This document shows positions 5,711 to 13,234 of a stretch of 13,234 nt of DNA, piece after piece (position 1 is the first letter of the stretch; every line of letters begins with the position of its first letter). The position numbers and the translations under genes were made by a program. Source of the DNA: Pseudomonadota bacterium (GTDB lineage: Bacteria; Pseudomonadota; Gammaproteobacteria; UBA5335); the NCBI GenBank assembly GCA_002862965.1, contig PKCW01000250.1, positions 1 to 13,234 on the forward strand, in the 5' to 3' direction. The notes beneath the pieces were generated by a model, which saw nothing but the letters and a program-made list of their open reading frames with translations, ran no database searches and was not told the origin of the DNA.

Positions 5711-8116
5711 TCAATGTTCGGTATCCATTAACCACCCCCTGGCATGGAGAGGTTCAACGAGGCGAAGGCCCTGCGCATCGGGCGTCGGCGAGATGTCATT
5801 GCGGCGTATCGCAATGGCGGCGGCCCGGTCATCGGCGCCAAATGGTTCTCGAGCATCCTGAAACCTATTGTGCTCGATGAGGTTTCCGACTAGCAAAAAG
5901 CCCGGCGATTTATCGAAGGGAACGCGGCTGCGACTGCGGATTCCAGTCCACACGCCCGGATTCCGCGGCCGTTCCACGGCATTGCGCCGCACCAGGTTGC
6001 CCATGGACGTTGGCCATTCGATCGCCCCGCGGGTGGCTTGGAAAATATCGGCCGAGATATTGATGCCGACGGCGGCATTGCGCACGGTGTTGCCAGTTAC
6101 TGTATTGAAGTAAATGACCCCGATCCCGCGATTAAAACCCGCCCGATTGTTTCCGACAATCGGCCAGAACGGGGGCTGGCTCTGCAGCCCGCCGCTGGCG
6201 GCGCTGTGTAACAAGATGCCCTCGCGGCTGAAATCGGTGAGCCGGTTGTCGGCAATCACGTTTTCGACACCGTTGATCCAAAGCTGGACGCCAGTCATGG
6301 CATCGCGAATCTCGTTGCCGACAATCAGGTTGCGATAGAACAACTCCGTGAGCAGCACGGTTGATCCGATGTCCGGCGCCAGGCGCCAAGGCCGCTCCAG
6401 ACGCAAGGTTCGGCCATCCCGCGCCACGACGCGCCGCGCCTGCCCTTGGCCCCGTCCGTCCAATACCACGGCGAAATAGCTTTCGAGCCGTGTGCCGCGA
6501 AGCGAGTCGCCGGAATCGAGCAAACGCCAGTCTGGCCCGTCCGCGGGCAAGGTCAGCGAATCTTTCCCAACCGCAGCCAGGTGACCCAAATACGGGTGAC
6601 TGAGCGCGGTCTCCAGGAGAATTGCTTCGCCGCGATTCTGTTCGGTGCCGGGCGGGGGATGAAAGTCCGCTCCCGTATTCCCCGCGATGTAGTTTTCATA
6701 AGTTGAGCCGAACAGCGTGGACAGCCAGATGGCGCGCACCGCCTGGGGTGCACCGTCTTTCTTGCTGAGCAGGTGGTTGTTCTCGATGCGGCTGCGACGC
6801 AGCCCGCCCTCGCGGCCAGTGATGACGCCTTCGCCGTCCCCACCCAAGGCATTGCCGATGAAGGCGCTGCCCGCCACATCTTCAAGGAATAGCGCCGGCC
6901 CATTGCCCAGGAGCACGCTGTCGCGCACCTCCAGATCGCGCACATGGCGCGCCAGGACTGCGGCCGTCTGCCCGTGCGTGCTGACAAAGGGACCCAAATT
7001 CTCGATCCGCACTCCGGTCAGGGCGACGTGCTCCACCGGCGCTGCGCGAGTCCCGGCAATCGCGATGCCCTGCTGCAATGTACCCCCGCCATCAATGGTG
7101 AGATCGGCCATGGCATTGTTCGAGTCGAATATCAGAATGCCCGCGGCAGCCGGCAAACCCGTTTTCCCCGGTACCGGACTTTCCATGGGGGCGGACTTTT
7201 CATAAGACGTGCCTTGGTTGACTAGTCCTGGCGTGGGCTTGACGTTGCGACCAAAGCTCAGCGTTGTTTGCGCCGTGCCGGCGCCGCGTAATGTCACGCC
7301 GGCTGGAATACGCAGCCGGTCGTCAAGCGCGTAGCGTCCGGCCTTGAGGCGAATCTCGCCGCCCGAGCCGTCCAGTTCGCGAATTGCCTGAACCAACTCG
7401 ATTGCCGTGTTCACCTCAACCGTGCGCTGTACCGGCGGGGGCGGGGCAACCACATCCAATGCAACATTCTCACCGGCTCCCTGCGGTATTCCCTTGGCGT
7501 CCACCCGAAGCCGGTAGGCGCCGGGCGGCAAATCGGCTGGCAGCCGCGTTTCGATCCAGTAAGCCGACCGACCGGTGGGCACCAGGCGGCGGCCCGCACC
7601 CTTGGCCGCTTCCAGATACAGACCCGATGCCCATTGCAGGCCACGGCCAAAAACGCGAACAGAACCACCCGGCACAGGTTGCTCGGGATAGATCCACCAA
7701 GGCTGCGGCGCATTGAGGCTGAACGGCTCGCTCCAGCAGCCCTCCCGGCCGACTGCTGCGAACAATGGGCCATCAGCCAGATCCGCGGGCAGCACCGCCA
7801 GCAGGTACCGGCCGTCCGCCCAACGTGCAGGGACCTGGCGCGAGGTTGCACCGTTTGCGGGCTGCAGACGTAGGGCGGCATCCGCTGTCAGATCAATTCC
7901 AGTCAGAAAGACGCTCTCGTCCGCGCCCGCTTCGGCCGTCCAGGCGGCGACGCGCGGCGCCTCGGGGCAGGCGGCGGTCTCGCGATCGCCCGAAACCGAA
8001 CCCGTTGGATTCGGCGCAATGCCTCCCCGACAACTGATTAGGGCTAGGCACAGCAAACAGATGGATAGGATGGTTCGCGCCCATAGGTTGGCTTTGTGTC
8101 GGATAACGTTGTGCAT
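5711..8116 (-). CDS. Right-handed parallel beta-helix lipoprotein of the polysaccharide locus
   Basis: From the ATG at 8114-8116 this is an 801-residue exported protein. Residues 1-29 form a lipoprotein signal: basic residues (RHK, R), a hydrophobic core TILSICLLCLA, and the lipobox LISC with the acylated Cys29, so it is likely anchored in a membrane facing the periplasm or outside. A region of ~190 residues follows, rich in beta strands, with IPT/Ig-like stretches (GGSVRVFGRGLQWASGLYL, LPADLPPGAYRLRV). From about residue 230 on it has a pectate-lyase-like beta-helix: it opens with the IRLKAGRYALDDRLRIPAGV cap seen in PbH1 proteins, and many rungs follow (IVGNEIRDAMTGVQLWING, ENVIADNRLTDFSREGILL, NTVTGNTVRNAAVGINIS). 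Relatives of this fold include lyases, epimerases such as AlgG, and phage-type glycanases; no catalytic set can be assigned by eye. The frame is open 34 codons further upstream, but the chosen start gives the clean signal peptide and lies one base after the preceding stop (TGAAATG), implying translational coupling. Confidence 0.85.
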   Translation of the reverse strand: MHNVIRHKANLWARTILSICLLCLALISCRGGIAPNPTGSVSGDRETAACPEAPRVAAWTAEAGADESVFLTGIDLTADAALRLQPANGATSRQVPARWADGRYLLAVLPADLADGPLFAAVGREGCWSEPFSLNAPQPWWIYPEQPVPGGSVRVFGRGLQWASGLYLEAAKGAGRRLVPTGRSAYWIETRLPADLPPGAYRLRVDAKGIPQGAGENVALDVVAPPPPVQRTVEVNTAIELVQAIRELDGSGGEIRLKAGRYALDDRLRIPAGVTLRGAGTAQTTLSFGRNVKPTPGLVNQGTSYEKSAPMESPVPGKTGLPAAAGILIFDSNNAMADLTIDGGGTLQQGIAIAGTRAAPVEHVALTGVRIENLGPFVSTHGQTAAVLARHVRDLEVRDSVLLGNGPALFLEDVAGSAFIGNALGGDGEGVITGREGGLRRSRIENNHLLSKKDGAPQAVRAIWLSTLFGSTYENYIAGNTGADFHPPPGTEQNRGEAILLETALSHPYLGHLAAVGKDSLTLPADGPDWRLLDSGDSLRGTRLESYFAVVLDGRGQGQARRVVARDGRTLRLERPWRLAPDIGSTVLLTELFYRNLIVGNEIRDAMTGVQLWINGVENVIADNRLTDFSREGILLHSAASGGLQSQPPFWPIVGNNRAGFNRGIGVIYFNTVTGNTVRNAAVGINISADIFQATRGAIEWPTSMGNLVRRNAVERPRNPGVWTGIRSRSRVPFDKSPGFLLVGNLIEHNRFQDAREPFGADDRAAAIAIRRNDISPTPDAQGLRLVEPLHARGWLMDTEH

Positions 8117-8117
8117 T

Positions 8118-8705
8118 TCACATTGCACGTTGAAAAATCGTTGTCTCGCAAACGTGCAATGTCTGCGGTTTGAATCCGCGATAGGTTCGTTGATTGTACT
8201 TCGGCGTTTGTTCTTCAACAGCAGCGCGATTTTCCAATTTGTCAGTATCGTCGTATATCACAATCCTTGGCTGGTTTTCTTCACGCAGCAAATCGTTAAA
8301 TATATTTAAGCGATCGCGCGGACCATCTATAACGATAATGTCCCAGCGGTTACGTGCAACTTGATCTGCGAATATTTCCCGTGAATCGCCAGCGATTATG
8401 GTTGTGTTTTTTAATGCAAGGTCGCGTGCCTTATCTGACACAACCCCAGACCAAACTTCGTTCTCCTCAATGGAGCAAACTGCTTGGCAATGTTGCGCTA
8501 ACCACAATGTGCTATAGCCTGCACCGACTTCAAGTACTCGGTCAGTAGGGCGTACCAATAGTTCAACTTCTCGAATTGCCGAATATACCCACCAAGGCCG
8601 CACGCTGTAGACGCCAGTTATTTTATGCCGGGTCCAACTATAGGCGGCCGGAAGAATTCCATAAAGCGAATCAAGGTCGCAAAAATTACCCGCCTCGGTA
8701 TGCAA
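8118..8705 (-). CDS. Class I SAM-dependent methyltransferase, small, with a non-ATG start
   Basis: A 195-residue Rossmann methyltransferase. SAM motif I is VLEVGAGYSTLWLA, then the acidic region VCSIEENEVW, a WDIIVIDGPRDRLNI strand with the Asp typical of motif IV, and the C-terminal GFKPQTLHVCETTIF, a pattern I associate with small methyltransferases in surface-glycan loci. The N-terminal part contains the aromatic RPWWVYSAIREVELLV. No in-frame ATG or GTG lies in the right place: the first usable codon is TTG at 8703-8705, without a clear Shine-Dalgarno. The frame stays open for 17 more codons (ISVLSKVLRGDDVRPSR) up to the stop of the upstream glycosyltransferase, so the true start may be further up, at ATA 8754-8756 or another unusual codon. 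AT-richer than its neighbours. Coupled to the beta-helix gene (stop and next ATG one base apart). Substrate unknown. Confidence 0.8.
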   Translation of the reverse strand: MHTEAGNFCDLDSLYGILPAAYSWTRHKITGVYSVRPWWVYSAIREVELLVRPTDRVLEVGAGYSTLWLAQHCQAVCSIEENEVWSGVVSDKARDLALKNTTIIAGDSREIFADQVARNRWDIIVIDGPRDRLNIFNDLLREENQPRIVIYDDTDKLENRAAVEEQTPKYNQRTYRGFKPQTLHVCETTIFQRAM

Positions 8706-8756
8706 TCTACTGGGTCGGACATCATCGCCACGCAGAACTTTTGAAAGAACACTTAT

Positions 8757-9908
8757 TTACTCTCTCCCAATAAGAGATTGCACGATTAGTTCAAAATCCT
8801 CGGCCCATTGCTCCGGCGTGTGGTCCTGGATCTTCTGCGCCGAAACCGCGCCCATGCGTTCGCGCAAGGCGGCGTCCTCCGTCAGTGTGCGCATGGCGCC
8901 GGCCAGTGCGGTGCTGTCCTCGGGGGGTACGATGTAGCCGTTGACCCCTTCCTCAATGCGGTCGCGGATTTCGCCGGCAGCGGACGTGGAGATGATGGGC
9001 AGGCCGCAGGCCATGGCCTCGTCCACCACCAACCCATAGGGATCGCCCAATGTGGGAAAGACAAACACGTCCGCCAGCGCGTAGTAGCGCGGCAGGTCGG
9101 GTTTCTGCTGGAAGCCCGCGAACACCACGTTGCGAATGCCGCGCTCGGCGCAGGCCTGCTTGAGTTTACCTTCCTCCGGACCGTCGCCCACCAGCAGCAG
9201 GCTCACCGGCGCGGCACTCTGGCGCTGCACGGCTTCGAACGCCTCCAGCAGATAATTGATGCCCTTGCCCCACCACAGCCTGCCGACATAGATGAAAGTG
9301 GCACCCTCCAGCCCGAGTTCGCGGCGCAGCGCGCCGCGTTCTGGCCGCGTGCGGCCGGCGCCGTCGCTGTAGTGAACCACGTCGATTGAGTGCGGCAGAC
9401 ACATCGCCTTGTCGGCCGGCGTACCAAACTTCATGGCAAACGCACGACTCTCTTCACCGCTCCCCAGGGTAGCGTCGACCCGCGGAAAAACTATCCGCTT
9501 GATCGCATTCTTCCACGCTTTCCGCTGCACCCAGCGATCCATGGTTACCTGGCACCAAAATGCCGTCTTGGCGCCGCGCAATTTGGTGAGCGCCCAACCG
9601 GACAGAAATGAAGGTTCGGCATACAGACTCACCAGCACATCCGGCCGCCGCCGGCCGAGCACCGGCAGTGGCCAGTGCTGGGTGCGGCCGAGCAGTCGCG
9701 TAGTGGGCAGGTAGCGGTGACGGAAACGCCAGCCCGATTCATCCACGTCCCAGCTTCGATCAGATTCGATGCGGTCGTTGAACCAGGCTTCGAACTCGAA
9801 CGGGTTGCGATCGGCCAGCGCATTGAAGCGCTCGACCATGTAGGGCGAGGGGATGTTGTTCCAGTAGACGACGAAGGGACGGCTATTGCCATAACATTGC
9901 GAAGCCAT
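8757..9908 (-). CDS. Glycosyltransferase family 4 (GT-B fold)
   Basis: A 383-residue glycosyltransferase from the ATG at 9906-9908. Its N-terminal strand RPFVVYWNNIPSPYMVERFN is typical of GT4 enzymes that begin with a W-N-x-x-P-S-P-Y loop. The second domain starts at IYVGRLWWGKGINYLLEAFE, a GR-x-x-x-x-KG phosphate-binding stretch. The donor-binding part is DVFVFPTLGDPYGLVVDEAM, with D-x7-E in the EX7E position, then CGLPIISTSAAGEIRDRI. The frame is open upstream to 10046, but those residues lie inside the polymerase gene and are not GT-like; the start used leaves a 35-bp gap after the polymerase stop. An in-frame GTG at 9938-9940 is an alternative. No strong Shine-Dalgarno is seen for either. 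It acts in the cytoplasm on the growing lipid-linked glycan. Confidence 0.88.
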   Translation of the reverse strand: MASQCYGNSRPFVVYWNNIPSPYMVERFNALADRNPFEFEAWFNDRIESDRSWDVDESGWRFRHRYLPTTRLLGRTQHWPLPVLGRRRPDVLVSLYAEPSFLSGWALTKLRGAKTAFWCQVTMDRWVQRKAWKNAIKRIVFPRVDATLGSGEESRAFAMKFGTPADKAMCLPHSIDVVHYSDGAGRTRPERGALRRELGLEGATFIYVGRLWWGKGINYLLEAFEAVQRQSAAPVSLLLVGDGPEEGKLKQACAERGIRNVVFAGFQQKPDLPRYYALADVFVFPTLGDPYGLVVDEAMACGLPIISTSAAGEIRDRIEEGVNGYIVPPEDSTALAGAMRTLTEDAALRERMGAVSAQKIQDHTPEQWAEDFELIVQSLIGRE

Positions 9909-9943
9909 CTCACGATGCGCCGTGTTGTTATCACTGCCCACTG

Positions 9944-11407
9944 CTATTGACCCATCACCGACGAGCGTGGCGAAGAAAGCGGCATTGTTCCCCGACCCTG
10001 GTGGTTTTTGAACTTCAATCGTCCGCGGGGGGCATGTACTCCACACAGGAGGGCCACTAGCACGATCGGCGTTAAGTAGGCCAATGCAGGCATCAAAGAG
10101 CCGCGTAGCAGAAAGAATTGATAACCCGCGTATATGGGTATGAGAATCGAAACGACCCGCGCTTGGCCGCTTTTATGGCTGATTGCATGCCACCGATCGA
10201 CAACACGTGCCAGATAGCCGTAACCCATGAAGCCGATCATAAGCAGAAGCCACCCTCCATCAATGAATAATTCCACCCATAGCGGCGCTGACAGATTCGT
10301 AAACCCATAGCCCTGCCGTTCTGCGATCCATACACCCGTTGCGATGGGCTTGTTCGGCCAGATTGCCCGTGGCACCCAGAAAAACAGCGCGCCCGATATT
10401 TGCCTACCGAGCTGAAAATCGGTTCCGCTTTGTTCTAACACCATTGCCGCATTCGTGATCATCTGAAACGCATCGTAGTCACCATTCTCGGTCAGCTCGC
10501 TAATGAGCGAGGTTTGCGCAAGGCGCGCTGACAGATTGATGTCCAGAGTGTTACGAAACAAATCAGCAAATGGAAAGAGAATAAGTAACCCAAATACGGT
10601 GCCGCTGATAGCGGCTGTAGAGGACCAGCGTCGCCAAGGCAAGACGAACAAGATGCTGAGAAGTATGGTTCCGACTTTGAAACGAGCAGTGCTGATCGGA
10701 TTGTTGAGAACCAACGTGGCGCCAAGCATCATGATCGTCATCGCCTTCCATAGCCATGCCGTTCGCTGCCCCCTGGTGTGCCGAGCAATCCATACCACCA
10801 ACGCAGCGACTGACAGTACATAGATCGGCGTACTGAGCCCATGGGTTAACAGCATCATTGTGGGAATATCGAGCTCGGACATGAGCACTTGACTTCTGAT
10901 GCCCCTCGGTGCGAAGAGCATCTCCACCCCTCCAATACGGGACAGCAAATATGGACTGGCGGCAAGCGCAATGACCCCTAGGATGGGGATGATGGAGCTA
11001 TTGATCGAGCGATTCAGAATCCTGGGGACCAAAATCGCTTTCCGTGTCGGAATGAGGTACTGACCAAACTCAAACGCGATCAGGCCAGCGATTACGATAA
11101 AGCAGGACTTTACGAGTAGCGTATCGTCGTAGTTTCCAGGCCAGGGAAAGTGCTGCGTGGCAATCTGAAGGAAAGGAGCTACCGCAAGAAAAATATAGAC
11201 AAAGATCCAAAATGTAATCGCTAAAATACGCTGGGAACTTGACGATGCCATCGCGGCCAGGCGTGCACTGCTACAGGCCAGGATCAAGCCAACCGGAACC
11301 AGCGGCAACGAGGCTGCAAAACGAGCTGTGGAGGCAGCCAGGACCAATATAGGGAGCGTAATCAATACGGGGAATAGGATCAGGAAACTTAATGATCTAG
11401 GATTCAT
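9944..11407 (-). CDS. O-antigen/oligosaccharide repeat-unit polymerase (Wzy-like)
   Basis: A 487-residue polytopic inner-membrane protein that would link flipped repeat units on the periplasmic side. I count about eleven or twelve hydrophobic segments, starting with SFLILFPVLITLPILVLA and ending with LAYLTPIVLVALLCG. The large periplasmic loop carries FFWVPRAIWPNKP followed by a WIAERQGYGFTNLSAPLW stretch; the P-R-x-x-W-P-x-K-P signature is characteristic of one Wzy-type family (oligosaccharide repeat unit polymerase). The ATG at 11405-11407 has GGAGAAGG just upstream and overlaps the end of the flippase gene by 11 bp. An in-frame ATG at 11453-11455 would add 16 residues inside the flippase and is less likely. 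As usual for Wzy, overall sequence is little conserved, so the call rests on topology, the signature and position next to the flippase. Confidence 0.85.
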   Translation of the reverse strand: MNPRSLSFLILFPVLITLPILVLAASTARFAASLPLVPVGLILACSSARLAAMASSSSQRILAITFWIFVYIFLAVAPFLQIATQHFPWPGNYDDTLLVKSCFIVIAGLIAFEFGQYLIPTRKAILVPRILNRSINSSIIPILGVIALAASPYLLSRIGGVEMLFAPRGIRSQVLMSELDIPTMMLLTHGLSTPIYVLSVAALVVWIARHTRGQRTAWLWKAMTIMMLGATLVLNNPISTARFKVGTILLSILFVLPWRRWSSTAAISGTVFGLLILFPFADLFRNTLDINLSARLAQTSLISELTENGDYDAFQMITNAAMVLEQSGTDFQLGRQISGALFFWVPRAIWPNKPIATGVWIAERQGYGFTNLSAPLWVELFIDGGWLLLMIGFMGYGYLARVVDRWHAISHKSGQARVVSILIPIYAGYQFFLLRGSLMPALAYLTPIVLVALLCGVHAPRGRLKFKNHQGRGTMPLSSPRSSVMGQ

Positions 11408-12794
11408 GTTTACCTTCTCCCATCGAAATTCGCTTCCTCCCGAATGTCGTTGCATCCATGCCTAGCCGCCACTGAACGAACGCCACAAGCAGCACGTTCC
11501 ACAGGATCAGGCTGGTTCCTGTCGCAATGGCCGCGCCGGTGATGTCCCAGCGGGGAATTAACAAGGCGTTCAAGATGACGTTGGCGAGCACCCCGGCAAC
11601 CATGGCCTTCAGCGTATCGTCCTGGTGCCCGGTCATGTCCAGCAGGGAATTGGCCGGGCCGGTGAAGGCATTGACCAGCTGCGCCGCGGAGAGAATGGCG
11701 AGCGCGATGGCGCCGCGGGCGAAGTCGGCGCCGAACACCGTCGCCATGATGGGTCCGCTCCAGAGGATCATGACGGCCGCGAGCGGCAGCGCCGCAGCCG
11801 TGGCGCCGCGGGCACTCCAGGTGACCAGGCGTTGCAGGCGGGCTGTGTCCCCGGTTGCGTAAAGCCGCGCAAGGCTGGGCTGGATGGCCATGTTCGCGAT
11901 GACAAGCGAGAAAGCCACCAGCTCGGCGCCACGCACTGCAGCCTGATAGACCCCGGCCGATTCGCTGCCGCGGAGTGCGGCCAGCATGAGGATGTCGATC
12001 TGGGTATTAACGATGTTGATGCCGGCAATGAACAGCAGTGGCAAGGCGGCGCGCGCCCAGGTGCGCATTTCATACTCGGGCCTGGCCTGCCGCACCGCCG
12101 GCGGAATGCGCTTGAGCAACAACACGGCGCCAACGCCAAAGGCCACAGCAACGGCTGCGAGTCGCGCCCCGATCGCGTATTCGGGCGACAGGGCAGAAGC
12201 GCCACCGTGGACGAACCAGCCGCCGCCCACCAGGGCCAGAAACAGTCCGGGCATGATCAGGCTCTCCGGCAATTGTCCGAGAACGACGTGATGCAATCCG
12301 CGCAGGGCCGCCGAGCGCATGGCCCCGAGCACGGTGAGTGGGATCAGCAGCATCGCCAGGGAAAGTGCGGTGGACTGGTCGGCGCCGAACCGCTCAGCGA
12401 ATATCCAGATCATGCTCACCGCGAGGCAGGCCATGAGGAGAGATGCGCCGAGCACGGCCTGATTGCCGCGGACCAGCAAACCGCGCATCCGGCCCCATTG
12501 CTGGCGTGCGCCATAGCTGGCGAGCAAGCGGATCACCAGCGTGGGCAACCCCAACCCGGTGGGCACCGTCAGCAGCAGGGCGAGCGCCGTAGCCGTGGCA
12601 TAGACGCCATAGCCCGCGGCGCCCATCCAGCGCGCCAGCACCACGCTGGTGAGCAGCATCAGCAGCTTGGAGGATAGCGCCAAAGCGGTGCTGCCGGCGG
12701 CTGCCCGGGCGAGGTGCTGGCGCAGCGTCCCCTGCCCACCCCAAAGGCCACGCAGGCGGTTGGCGAAGGTCAGAGTCTGCACTTCATGGACCAT
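11397..12794 (-). CDS. Wzx-like oligosaccharide flippase (MATE/MOP superfamily)
   Basis: A 465-residue polytopic membrane protein of the polysaccharide transport (PST) family, which moves undecaprenyl-diphosphate-linked repeat units to the periplasmic leaflet. The N-terminal segment fits the family well: TALALSSKLLMLLTSVVLAR then WMGAAGYGVYATATALALLL, in which R-x-x-G-x-x-x-Y/F-G is the Wzx first-helix signature. About twelve to fourteen hydrophobic helices follow in two halves. The middle part LLFIAGINIVNTQIDILMLA has the N-x-x-x-D-x-x-M-L-G-like start of the second half seen in many PST proteins. The ATG at 12792-12794 is used; it has no strong Shine-Dalgarno. The gene ends inside the start region of the polymerase (11-bp overlap), supporting co-expression. 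Substrate specificity cannot be read. Confidence 0.9.
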   Translation of the reverse strand: MVHEVQTLTFANRLRGLWGGQGTLRQHLARAAAGSTALALSSKLLMLLTSVVLARWMGAAGYGVYATATALALLLTVPTGLGLPTLVIRLLASYGARQQWGRMRGLLVRGNQAVLGASLLMACLAVSMIWIFAERFGADQSTALSLAMLLIPLTVLGAMRSAALRGLHHVVLGQLPESLIMPGLFLALVGGGWFVHGGASALSPEYAIGARLAAVAVAFGVGAVLLLKRIPPAVRQARPEYEMRTWARAALPLLFIAGINIVNTQIDILMLAALRGSESAGVYQAAVRGAELVAFSLVIANMAIQPSLARLYATGDTARLQRLVTWSARGATAAALPLAAVMILWSGPIMATVFGADFARGAIALAILSAAQLVNAFTGPANSLLDMTGHQDDTLKAMVAGVLANVILNALLIPRWDITGAAIATGTSLILWNVLLVAFVQWRLGMDATTFGRKRISMGEGKHES

Positions 12795-12928
12795 GAATGC
12801 CGGTGATGAAGGTCACTGGAATCGATTTCCTTGTGCCTAGCGGCAGCCGGCATGAAGGGGCTTCTACGCCCCGACTTACCGGCCGCCACTGGCCGCTCTG
12901 CAAACTCTGGAGTGATGAAAAGGCGGTG

Positions 12929-13234
12929 TCAGACATTCTGGGTCGTCTTGGCGACGCTGGAGGGGATCACCCCGGTTGCGTCCGACGGCGAGGTTGCCCG
13001 CCACAGCGACACGCAGGGGATCTTGCTCCGGTCGCAGCGGTGCGCGTACTTGCGGGCGATGTCGGTGACCTCTTCCATCAGCCCCGCGCCCAGGGTGATG
13101 GGCTCCAGTCCCAGGGCGAGGAAGCGGTCGTTTTTCACGTACAGGTCGTTCTCATCCGCCTCGTTGCGCGGGTTGGGCAGATAGTCGACCTTGGCGCCGG
13201 TGCGCTCGGCGATCATCTGGGCCAGGTCGCGCAC
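12929..13234 (-). CDS. SqdB-like NAD-dependent epimerase / UDP-sulfoquinovose synthase, C-terminal part (start outside window)
   Basis: The visible 101 residues are the end of a short-chain-dehydrogenase-type nucleotide-sugar enzyme. [20 protein letters not shown], then [20 protein letters not shown] and the closing [14 protein letters not shown] match what I know of the C-terminus of UDP-sulfoquinovose synthases (SqdB/SQD1/Agl3): LPNPRxExxExxYxxxxxxLxxLGL and a final MPxxSW/YWR. Those enzymes convert UDP-glucose and sulfite to UDP-sulfoquinovose. The tail after LWR (about 22 residues, [11 protein letters not shown]...) is unusual and poorly conserved. The catalytic YxxxK and the NAD-binding GxxGxxG lie outside the window, so a related 4-epimerase or dehydratase cannot be excluded. 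A 134-bp gap follows before the flippase; it holds only a short GGGGC/GCCCC stem at 12857-12872. Confidence 0.7.
   Translation of the reverse strand: MRDLAQMIAERTGAKVDYLPNPRNEADENDLYVKNDRFLALGLEPITLGAGLMEEVTDIARKYAHRCDRSKIPCVSLWRATSPSDATGVIPSSVAKTTQNV

Noticed and set aside
11625..12677. A 350-codon open frame on the plus strand.
   Set aside because: It lies antisense to the flippase. Its composition (rich in R, G, H, Q and A) is that of an antisense shadow of GC-rich coding DNA, and it has no recognisable domain.
12783..12815. The reverse strand reads VTFITGIHG just before the flippase start, recalling the N-terminal strand-loop of nucleotide-sugar epimerases.
   Set aside because: It meets a stop two codons later, lacks the full GxxGxxG, and overlaps the flippase start; a match this short is likely chance.
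12857..12872. Short inverted repeat GGGGC-(6)-GCCCC between the epimerase and the flippase.
   Set aside because: A five-base stem with a six-base loop and no T-run is too weak to call a terminator.
1..13234. CRISPR arrays, tRNA or rRNA genes, phage genes, defence systems.
   Set aside because: No regularly spaced repeats, RNA-gene signatures or related protein motifs were seen; all supported genes fit polysaccharide biosynthesis.

Overview
The window is part of a surface-polysaccharide (O-antigen, capsule or EPS type) biosynthesis locus of the flippase/polymerase (Wzx/Wzy) kind. Every gene I can support lies on the minus strand, so transcription runs from the right edge to the left edge. Much of the window is GC-rich with Proteobacteria-like codon use. 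I would guess a beta- or gammaproteobacterium, but nothing here fixes the species. GC content is uneven: the FkbM methyltransferase at 4614-5468, the gap upstream of it, the methyltransferase at 8118-8705 and parts of the intergenic DNA are clearly AT-richer than their neighbours, as expected for a locus built from transferred cassettes.

In transcription order: (1) the C-terminal end of an SqdB-like NAD-dependent nucleotide-sugar epimerase/UDP-sulfoquinovose synthase (12929-13234, cut by the window edge); (2) a Wzx-like flippase (11397-12794); (3) a Wzy-like repeat-unit polymerase (9944-11407), overlapping the flippase by 11 bp; (4) a GT4 glycosyltransferase (8757-9908); (5) a small SAM methyltransferase (8118-8705) with no ordinary start codon; (6) a large parallel beta-helix lipoprotein (5711-8116); a 242-bp AT-rich gap; (7) an FkbM methyltransferase (4614-5468); (8) a GT4 glycosyltransferase (3331-4605); a 208-bp gap; (9) a UbiG-like class I methyltransferase (2460-3122); a 285-bp gap holding a perfect 20-bp-arm hairpin and a decayed copy of the 3' end of gene 8; (10) a GT4 glycosyltransferase (1062-2174); (11) an FkbM gene that has been broken, with its first ~33 codons at about 966-1065 and its C-terminal half at 1 to about 240, separated by (12) an intact WcaF-like hexapeptide acetyltransferase (262-852).

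The genes fit one scheme. A nucleotide sugar is made (possibly a sulfonated one), three or more glycosyltransferases assemble a lipid-linked repeat unit, methyltransferases and an acetyltransferase decorate it, the flippase exports it, the polymerase links it, and the outer-membrane or periplasmic beta-helix lipoprotein may bind, modify or cleave it. The most notable signals are two recombination scars: the FkbM gene split around an acetyltransferase, and the ~155-bp direct repeat flanking the methyltransferase at 2460-3122. They show that the left part of the locus has been rebuilt by cassette exchange.
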